Origin: Azorhizobium caulinodans ORS 571
GTDB taxonomy: Bacteria > Pseudomonadota > Alphaproteobacteria > Rhizobiales > Xanthobacteraceae
DNA length: 64,000 nucleotides
Assembly: GCF_000010525.1 (NCBI RefSeq)
Contig: NC_009937.1
Span: forward strand, 935,501 to 999,500
Direction of reading: 5' to 3'
The notes beneath the pieces were generated by a model. That model was not told the DNA's origin. It searched no databases and saw only the letters and a program-made list of their open reading frames with translations. The first letter of the stretch is position 1. Each line of letters begins with the position of its first letter. Shown here piece by piece: positions 49,378-64,000 of this stretch. The position numbers and the translations under genes are program-made.

Positions 49378-49827
49378 ATGGCGAAGAAAATCACCGGCTA
49401 CGTCAAGCTGCAGGTGCCCGCCGGCAGCGCCAATCCGGCCCCGCCGATTGGTCCCGCGCTCGGTCAGCGCGGCCTGAACATCATGGAATTCTGCAAGGCC
49501 TTCAATGCGCAGACTGCGCAGCTCGAGAAGGGCATGCCGATTCCCGTGGTGATCACGGCCTATCAGGATCGCTCCTTCACCTTCGAGCTGAAGACCCCTC
49601 CGGTCTCCTACTTCCTGAAGAAGGCCGCCGGCCTCGACACGAAGAAGAAGCCCGGCTCCGGCTCCAAGACCCCGGGCAAGGGTGCCACCGTCGGCAAGGT
49701 CACGCGCGCCCAGCTCGCGGAGATCGCCGAGAAGAAGATGAAGGATCTGAACTGCGACAACGTCGCGTCCGCGGTCCAGATGCTCGAAGGTTCTGCCCGT
49801 TCCATGGGCCTGCAGGTTGAGGGTTGA
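49378..49827 (+). CDS. rplK: 50S ribosomal protein L11
   Basis: L11, 149 residues, with the N-terminal domain ([33 protein letters not shown] in segments) and the rRNA-binding C-terminal domain ([31 protein letters not shown]). It forms the GTPase-associated centre with the L10-L7/L12 stalk. Slightly longer than E. coli L11 (142) through an insert near residue 95. It is followed by rplA. Confidence 0.97.
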   Translation: MAKKITGYVKLQVPAGSANPAPPIGPALGQRGLNIMEFCKAFNAQTAQLEKGMPIPVVITAYQDRSFTFELKTPPVSYFLKKAAGLDTKKKPGSGSKTPGKGATVGKVTRAQLAEIAEKKMKDLNCDNVASAVQMLEGSARSMGLQVEG

Positions 49828-49832
49828 CGGCA

Positions 49833-50531
49833 ATGGCTCATCAGGGAAAGCGCGTTCGCGCCGCGAATGAAGGCATTGACCGCCTGAAGCTCTATCCGCT
49901 CGACGAGGCGCTGGCGCTGCTCAAGGCCCGCACCACCGCCAAGTTCGACGAGACCATCGAGGTTGCCATCAACCTCGGCGTGGATCCCCGTCACGCCGAC
50001 CAGATGGTCCGTGGCGTCTGCAACCTGCCGAACGGCTCCGGCCGTACCGTGCGCGTTGCGGTGTTCGCTCGCGGCGCCAAGGCTGACGAGGCCAAGGCCG
50101 CCGGCGCCGACATCGTGGGCGCCGAAGACCTGCTGGAGACCATCCAGGGCGGCACCATCGAGTTCGATCGCTGCATCGCGACCCCGGACCTGATGCCGCT
50201 GGTCGGTCGTCTCGGCAAGGTGCTCGGCCCGCGCGGCCTGATGCCGAACCCGAAGGTCGGCACCGTGACCATGGACGTGAAGGGCGCTGTCGCCGCTGCC
50301 AAGGGCGGCGCGGTGGAGTTCCGCGTCGAGAAGGCCGGCATCATCCACGGCGGCATCGGTAAGGCGTCGTTCCCGGCCGACAAGCTGGCCGAGAACATCC
50401 GCGCCTTCGTGGATGCGGTGGTGAAGGCCAAGCCGACCGGCGCGAAGGGCACCTACGTGCAGCGCGTCGCCGTGTCCTCGACCATGGGCCCGGGCATCAA
50501 GGTGGACACCGCCTCGGTCGTCACGGCCTGA
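49833..50531 (+). CDS. rplA: 50S ribosomal protein L1
   Basis: L1, 232 residues, builds the mobile L1 stalk and represses its own operon. Characteristic segments are [39 protein letters not shown] and [12 protein letters not shown] 49833 is chosen over the in-frame TTG at 49824; GAGGG precedes it. It ends at a hairpin terminator/attenuator (50553-50575). Confidence 0.97.
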   Translation: MAHQGKRVRAANEGIDRLKLYPLDEALALLKARTTAKFDETIEVAINLGVDPRHADQMVRGVCNLPNGSGRTVRVAVFARGAKADEAKAAGADIVGAEDLLETIQGGTIEFDRCIATPDLMPLVGRLGKVLGPRGLMPNPKVGTVTMDVKGAVAAAKGGAVEFRVEKAGIIHGGIGKASFPADKLAENIRAFVDAVVKAKPTGAKGTYVQRVAVSSTMGPGIKVDTASVVTA

Positions 50532-50552
50532 TTGGTCTGAAAAGGTAAGGCG

Positions 50553-50584
50553 GGGCCGGGCGTTGAGCCCGGCCCTTCGCTTTC
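50553..50584 (+). terminator. Hairpin after rplA
   Basis: GGGCCGGGC (50553-50561) pairs with GCCCGGCCC (50567-50575) around GTTGA, then TTCGCTTT. It probably ends part of the L11-L1 transcripts. Confidence 0.7.
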
Positions 50585-51117
50585 CCGGCCGCGGCCGGGC
50601 GAGACAGGCGTTGCGGCTTCCTTAAAAAAGCGCGTGACTCTTGCAAATTTTGCGCCTAGAAGAGGCGTTCCCCGAGCTATGGCGACATGGCGCGGGTTTA
50701 GTGTTTTGAGAGCTTCTGCCTGGAAACGGGCAGAGGGGCTGGGAGGGTTCGCCCGCCCGGCCTTAACGTCTGTCCGGACTCGAAGTTCCTTCGGGGAGGG
50801 TCAGGCGGAGAGTCCTGTCCGAGACTGCCGGCGCCGCACCTTGTGTGCGACTTAATCCTCGCCAGCCGCTCCATTCGGGAGCGGCCTCTGGAGGGCCAGC
50901 ATAGACGGGGAAGACCGGAATTCGAGTGGCCTGCGCAAGCGGGCCCGACAAGATCGGTTCGAACCAGCGCCTTGTGGCCGGTGACCCGGATCCGAGGGGA
51001 CAGGGCATGTGAGCGTCGCTTGTGGCGCGCCGGAGCTTCCGGTGCGCGGGCAAGCGGCAAGGCGCAACCGGCGGAGCCAGGTTTCTGGTTTCGCCACAGG
51101 CTTAAAGAGAGCCAGCA
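50585..51117 (+). other. rplJ promoter and long untranslated leader
   Basis: About 530 bases without a supported gene. GTGACT (50634-50639) and TAGAAG (50657-50662), 17 bases apart, form a plausible promoter. A stem GCCGCTCC/GGAGCGGC lies at 50865-50885. In other bacteria the rplJ leader binds L10 with L7/L12 for feedback control; a homologous function here is inference. Confidence 0.45.
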
Positions 51118-51636
51118 GTGGATCGAGCGGAAAAACAAGAGCTCGTCACGACACTGTCCGAAGTGTTCAAGAGCACTTCGGTTGTCGTGGTGGCCCACTA
51201 TTCCGGCCTCACCGTGGCCCAGATGTCGAAACTCCGTCGGCAGATGAAGGCTGAAGGTGCGACCGTGAAGGTGGCGAAGAACCGCCTCGCCAAGATCGCT
51301 CTGGAAGGCTCCGACGTCGCTCACGTGGCGACCCTCCTCAAGGGTCCCACGATCATCGCTTATTCGAGCGATCCGGTAGCGGCGCCGAAGGTTGCCGTCG
51401 AGTTTGCCAAGGCGAACGACAAGTTCGTCATCCTTGGCGGCGCGATGGGCAAGACGGCCCTGAATGCAGACGGTGTGAAGGCTCTGGCCACCATGCCGTC
51501 CCTGGACGAACTGCGTGCCAAGCTCGTCGGCCTTATCCAGGCCCCGGCGACCAAGATTGCGCAGCTGTCCACCGCGCCGGCGGCGAAGCTCGCCCGCGTG
51601 TTCGGGGCCTATGCCAAGCAGAACGAAGCCGCGTGA
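51118..51636 (+). CDS. rplJ: 50S ribosomal protein L10
   Basis: L10, 172 residues, anchors the L7/L12 dimers to the ribosome. The N-terminal region ([35 protein letters not shown]) binds rRNA and L11; the C-terminal helix binds L7/L12. It starts at GTG 51118 with AGAGAG upstream. A long leader precedes it. Confidence 0.97.
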
Positions 51637-51687
51637 GGCGGTTGGATCTCGCAAACCTGAAATTCGAACCTATCTTAGGAAACTACA

Positions 51688-52065
<378 letters not shown>

Positions 52066-52080
52066 GCTTTTGAAGCTTTG

Positions 52081-52107
52081 GGCGGTCCCGGCTCTGCCGG
52101 GGCCGCC
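52081..52107 (+). terminator. Attenuator between rplL and rpoB
   Basis: GGCGGTCCCGG (52081-52091) pairs with CCGGGGCCGCC (52097-52107) around CTCTG. The T content after it is low, as expected of a partial terminator that lowers rpoBC expression relative to rplJL. Confidence 0.6.
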
Positions 52108-52305
52108 TTACGCGTCCCGGTGGGGCGTGAGGACGGTTCCCCCGGTCGCCGTTGTGGCGACGACCCGGCGAGCCGTGGCGACGAGGAGCGGCGGGCCTGA
52201 GGGCCGGGCTGCCTCCCGCGCGATGGTGACGGCGGTCCTTCCCGGCACATGGCTCTGCGCCATGGCGGCCGGCGAGGCACAGGACCAGGACGGACGAGGA
52301 TCGAG

Positions 52306-56436
<4,131 letters not shown>

Positions 56437-56551
56437 GCTGCGGAATTGCGGGGCGCGGGGTGATCCCGCGCCTTTGCCGGTGAACATTGGACTTTTCGGC
56501 CGAGGCCCCCAGGCGGCAGGGGGCTGACCGGCCGAGCCGAAGGAGACGGCG

Positions 56552-60733
<4,182 letters not shown>

Positions 60734-60757
60734 TCCCGTCGCAAGACCTCTGAAACG

Positions 60758-60792
60758 ACAGGCCGCCCCCCACAGGGCGGCCTGTTTTTTTT
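60758..60792 (+). terminator. Strong terminator after rpoC
   Basis: ACAGGCCGCCC (60758-60768) pairs with GGGCGGCCTGT (60775-60785) and is followed by a run of eight T (60785-60792). It ends the rpoBC operon. Confidence 0.95.
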
Positions 60793-60882
60793 AGGCCGGG
60801 TTTCCGCCGCCGCTTGGGATTTTCCGCGCGTGCTCCCATAGTGACGTGCGGGCTCGCTGGGCGGCCCGCCGCACTGGGGGCA

Positions 60883-61995
60883 ATGCCGGTGGTGATGCTG
60901 CGCGAGGAAGCTGTCGCGCTTGTAGGGCGGATCTACGAGGCGGCGGCAATTCCCGAATTCTGGCCGGGGGTGCTCGGGTCGATTTCCCGCAGCATCGACG
61001 GGGTCGGCGCCTGCCTGTTCACGCCCGATGGCCGCTGGATTGCCTCCGAGGCCTTCGCGGAGGAGGTGGACCTTTTCATTTCGCGGGGCTGGCTGGAGCG
61101 CGACACCTTCAACGCCCGACTGGAAGCGAGCGGGCGCGGCGGCTTCGTCTGCGACCTCGACCTGTTTCGCCGCGAGGAGATCGACCGCGAGCCGGTCTAT
61201 GCGGACTGGCTCCACCCGCGTGGCCTCGGCTGGGGCGCGTCCTCGCTGATGCGGCTGCCGCACGAGCGCACCGTCTTCATCAATGTGGAGCGCCGCCGGG
61301 GGCGGGGCCCGGTGGAGACGCCCTTCGTCCGGCACCTCAACCAGCTTCACCCGCACATTGCGCGGGCAGCGATGATTTCCTCGCACCTTGCGCTGGAGCG
61401 CACGCAGGCGGCGTCCAGTGCCTTGCAGATGGTCGGCGTGCCCGCGGCGCTGCTGCGGCCGGGCGGACGGGTGGAGCATGCCAACGGCCTCTTCCTCCAG
61501 CTCCAGCCCCAGCCGGTGCGGGAGTGCAGCGCCGAGCTGGTGCTTGCCAACGCGCGGGCGCAGGCGGAGCTGGCGCTGACGCTGGCTGAGATCGAGGGCG
61601 GCCATGGGCTCGGCCGCGCCATCGCCTTGCCCGCGCAGGGCGAGCGCGGGGCCTATGTGCTGCACGTCATGCCGGTAAGGGGCGCTGCGCGGGACGTGTT
61701 CTCCGCCTGCACGGCCATGGTTCTGGCCACGCCCGTGGTGGCGCGGCCGGTGCTGCCCGCGGACCTGCTCGTTTCGCTCTTCGATCTCACGCCCGCCGAG
61801 GCGCGCGTCGCGCACAAGATCGCCGCCGGCGCGACCGTGGAGACCATCGCGGAGACGCTGGGCGTGTCACGCGAGACGGTGCGCTCGCAGCTGAAGGCGG
61901 CGCTGGCGAAGGTGGGCCTCACCCGGCAGGCGGAACTGGTGGGGCTGCTCGCCTCCATCCCCGCCGGCCATCCCCGCATGGGGGATGCGCAGTAG
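60883..61995 (+). CDS. LuxR-type transcriptional regulator
   Basis: A 370-residue regulator. The C-terminal LuxR-type helix-turn-helix is clear (LTPAEARVAHKIAAGATVETIAETLGVSRETVRSQLKAAL in segments, near residues 300-350). The N-terminal 200 residues, predicted to be PAS/GAF-like, could sense a signal (IYEAAAIPEFWPGVLGSI; ACLFTPDGRWIASE). ATG 60883 with GGGGG upstream is preferred to an extension at 60814. It is a solo regulator with no autoinducer synthase nearby. Confidence 0.8.
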   Translation: MPVVMLREEAVALVGRIYEAAAIPEFWPGVLGSISRSIDGVGACLFTPDGRWIASEAFAEEVDLFISRGWLERDTFNARLEASGRGGFVCDLDLFRREEIDREPVYADWLHPRGLGWGASSLMRLPHERTVFINVERRRGRGPVETPFVRHLNQLHPHIARAAMISSHLALERTQAASSALQMVGVPAALLRPGGRVEHANGLFLQLQPQPVRECSAELVLANARAQAELALTLAEIEGGHGLGRAIALPAQGERGAYVLHVMPVRGAARDVFSACTAMVLATPVVARPVLPADLLVSLFDLTPAEARVAHKIAAGATVETIAETLGVSRETVRSQLKAALAKVGLTRQAELVGLLASIPAGHPRMGDAQ

Positions 61996-62020
61996 GGCGC
62001 GGCCCGCAGCCGACCCCGCT

Positions 62021-62524
62021 TCAGAGTTCGAAGGGCGGCAGGCTCTTCGCCTTTTCCAGCACCTCGGCGACGGTGGGCTGGCCGGCGACCGCGCGGGCCA
62101 GCGCCAGCTTGGTGGCGGCATAGTTGAAAGCCTGGATGCGCGCATCGTCCTGCGCCTGCCAATGGATGAAGACGCCCACGGCGATGAAGAGGTCGTCCGC
62201 CTCCTCCTGCGGGATGATGCCTTCGGCCACCGAATCCACCACAGCCCGCGCCACCGCATACTGGGCGGGGCCGAACATCTGGGCGGCCTGACGGGCACCC
62301 TTCAGCACCACCTTGTTGAACAGGACGGTGTTGGGCTTGGCCAGCACGTTCGGCTCCAGCACCGCGAGCAGGGTGGTGAAGCCGTCCTTGTTGTTGGTAA
62401 GCGCCGTGACGAAGGCGGTCTCCGCCGACGAGCCGCGCGGGCCGATCACGAGATCGATATGGGCGACTTCGTTGCCGTCGCCCACCATGGCTTCGCCGGC
62501 CATCATCTTATGGATCTTCGGCAT
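62021..62524 (-). CDS. fae: Formaldehyde-activating enzyme
   Basis: Fae, 167 residues, condenses formaldehyde with tetrahydromethanopterin, the first step of formaldehyde oxidation in methylotrophs. Signature segments are [22 protein letters not shown] (in two parts; catalytic His 22), [32 protein letters not shown] and [17 protein letters not shown] 62524 gives the normal family length; an upstream ATG at 62551 adds nine unrelated residues. Presence suggests C1 metabolism or formaldehyde detoxification. No other pathway genes lie in this window. Confidence 0.95.
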   Translation of the reverse strand: MPKIHKMMAGEAMVGDGNEVAHIDLVIGPRGSSAETAFVTALTNNKDGFTTLLAVLEPNVLAKPNTVLFNKVVLKGARQAAQMFGPAQYAVARAVVDSVAEGIIPQEEADDLFIAVGVFIHWQAQDDARIQAFNYAATKLALARAVAGQPTVAEVLEKAKSLPPFEL

Positions 62525-62704
62525 TCCGCCGGCACTCCGCCACGCATGCACCCGACCGATCGCGCGCGAGCGCGCGGCATCGGGGCCACCCCGGTCCCGA
62601 GGGACCTGTTCATCACTCAGGCTGTAGCGGGATTCCCGCCGCAGATTAAGAGCCGTTCGCGGGATGACGCTCTGGTCCGAACAGCTTCGGCAAAGGCCTT
62701 GCTC

Positions 62705-64000
62705 TCAGCGGATCTCGAAGGGGAGGTTTCCGGTGGCGGCGGCCCCGCGTCCGTCGCGCACGGTGACGAAGAGGCGGTAGCGGCCGGGCTCGAGCCCATA
62801 GACCTTCACTCCCGTCGGGGAGGCGTCGTGGATCGCTTCCTTGAAGGTCGCCGGCACCGGCTCCGCATCGCCGCCGACGCCCCGCACCGGCGTCTCTCCC
62901 ATCACCTGCCATTCCACCTTCAGCGGATCGCCGTCGGGATCGGTGGCGGCGAGGGTGGCGCTGATGCCGGTGCGCGCCTCCGCGCTCGCCGGCCCCTGAA
63001 GCTTCAGCGAGAAGATGCGGGGGGCCCGGTTGGCGGCATCGGGCATGGCGCCGCCGAAGTCCTGCGCCATCACCTGCACGGTCTCGGTATATTCGCCGGT
63101 GGGCAGGAAGAGGCTGTGCCAGGTGGGGGTCACTTCCTGCTTCTGGCCCCAGTAGAAGGGCAGGGCGCCCACTTTCTGGGCCTTCAGCGCCGTCAGATAG
63201 CGCTGCATCCGGTCGGCCTTCTCGGTGCTGGTGGGCTCGATGGGCGCTCCCCACGGTGTCTTGGGCGCCTCCCACTGGCCGAGGGCGCCCATCTCCGTCA
63301 CCACGATGGGCCCGGTCCAGCCCTGCGCGCGGGCGCGGGGAATGATCGTCAGGAGGCTGTCGCCATAGGCATTGATGCCGAGCACGTCCACGGAGGGAGC
63401 CGCGCGCTTCAGCGCCGCGACCTTCTCGCCGCCGGTATCGGCCACCACGGACATCACCGGATGGTCCGGGTCCAGCACCTTCACGAGCTTCGCCGCCTGC
63501 TCGATGGCGGGCCAGACGGCCTCCGCCTGTGCCGGCGAGAGCTCGGTCTCCACCTCATTGCCGATGCCCCACATGAGCAGGGCCGGATGGGTGCGATAGC
63601 GCTCCACCATCTTCTGGAGGTTGGCGAGCTGCGCTTCCACGGCGGCGCGATTGGCATAATCAAAGCCCCGGCGCGGATGCTCCATCCAGAAGCCGACGAT
63701 CACCTTGAGGCCAGCCCGCTGGGCGGCGTCGAGAATCTCGCCCGGCTCCTCGCCATAAGTGCGGATCACGTTCGCGCCCGTGCCCTTGAGCAGTCCGAGC
63801 CGGCTCTGGCCCGAGGAGCCGTTCGGCACGAAGGGCTTGCCGTCCAGGAGAATGTCAGTGCCGCGCACGCTGACGCCGGTGGCGCCCGCGTCCGTCACGG
63901 CGCCCAGCAGCGGCAGGGCGGCCAGAACGGCGATCCCCGCCAGACGGGCGATGCGACGGGACAGAGCGGGGCCGGAGGCGGAACACGCACGAGGGGCGAG
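62705..64000 (-). CDS. Secreted glycoside hydrolase, GH2/GH72-like TIM barrel (partial, runs off the right edge)
   Basis: The gene continues beyond 64000; 431 codons are visible. A hydrophobic leader (RLAGIAVLAALPLLGAV, encoded at about 63900-63950) suggests export. The catalytic barrel shows FVPNGSSGQSRLGLLKGTGANVIRTYGE (in parts), MWGIGNEVE (acid/base Glu) and VVTEMGALGQWE (nucleophile Glu), as in clan GH-A enzymes. A C-terminal immunoglobulin-like domain follows (PRIFSLKLQGP; DPDGDPLKVEWQV). The substrate, perhaps a beta-glucan, cannot be told. Confidence 0.8.
   Translation of the reverse strand, partial: LAPRACSASGPALSRRIARLAGIAVLAALPLLGAVTDAGATGVSVRGTDILLDGKPFVPNGSSGQSRLGLLKGTGANVIRTYGEEPGEILDAAQRAGLKVIVGFWMEHPRRGFDYANRAAVEAQLANLQKMVERYRTHPALLMWGIGNEVETELSPAQAEAVWPAIEQAAKLVKVLDPDHPVMSVVADTGGEKVAALKRAAPSVDVLGINAYGDSLLTIIPRARAQGWTGPIVVTEMGALGQWEAPKTPWGAPIEPTSTEKADRMQRYLTALKAQKVGALPFYWGQKQEVTPTWHSLFLPTGEYTETVQVMAQDFGGAMPDAANRAPRIFSLKLQGPASAEARTGISATLAATDPDGDPLKVEWQVMGETPVRGVGGDAEPVPATFKEAIHDASPTGVKVYGLEPGRYRLFVTVRDGRGAAATGNLPFEIR

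Overview
The window reads as GC-rich chromosomal DNA of an alphaproteobacterium, most likely order Hyphomicrobiales and plausibly family Xanthobacteraceae. The basis is the style of the housekeeping proteins and a formaldehyde-activating enzyme (Fae) that points to one-carbon metabolism; the family assignment is inference. About 39 kb of a P22-like prophage fills the left side, and ordinary host genes fill the rest.

Positions 1 to about 38.9 kb: prophage. The left edge cuts through the integrase. An int/xis operon (1-1309, minus) and a CI-like repressor (1382-2113, minus) face a Cro-like gene (2207, plus), and two copies of one 18-bp operator sit in the promoters. An early operon follows (2458-6951: small unknown genes, a DnaB-type helicase, a DUF1376 replication protein). 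The late operon runs 7410-28629: terminase, P22-type portal, scaffold, N4 gp56-type coat, P22 gp4- and gp10-like tail proteins, ejection proteins, transglycosylase, tail fibre, tail spike, endolysin, holin, and Rz with Rz1 nested inside it. Accessory genes are inserted, mostly on the minus strand: a Cas2-like protein, membrane-protein pairs, a secreted lysozyme-like protein coupled to a lipoprotein, a nucleotidyltransferase fused to a winged helix, and a Panacea toxin-antitoxin pair. The right end carries an immI-like arc/mnt/antirepressor module and a HigBA-type toxin-antitoxin operon. Three prophage genes look damaged: the large terminase is split by a frameshift, the tail spike has an in-frame amber codon, and an SRAP gene is truncated and frameshifted. 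The prophage may therefore be defective, although sequencing error and recoding remain possible.

About 39-46 kb: host accessory genes, namely a Nif11-like small protein that could be a RiPP precursor, a CsbD-like protein, an S1/P1 nuclease, a PsiF protein, an MHS-family transporter, RlmB and a ModA-like binding protein.

46.2-60.8 kb: the translation and transcription core: tRNA-Tyr, tRNA-Gly, tuf, tRNA-Trp, secE, nusG, rplK, rplA, rplJ, rplL, rpoB, rpoC, with an L1-binding leader, attenuators and a strong terminator after rpoC. 60.9-64 kb: a LuxR-type regulator, Fae and a partial secreted glycoside hydrolase.

The most unusual items are: a repressor that lacks the S24 catalytic serine while the phage carries an Ant module, which suggests induction by antirepressor rather than by SOS; the coupled lysozyme-like/lipoprotein pair; the winged-helix nucleotidyltransferase; the Panacea/membrane-protein pair; the Cas2-fold gene; and the orphan Nif11-like precursor.
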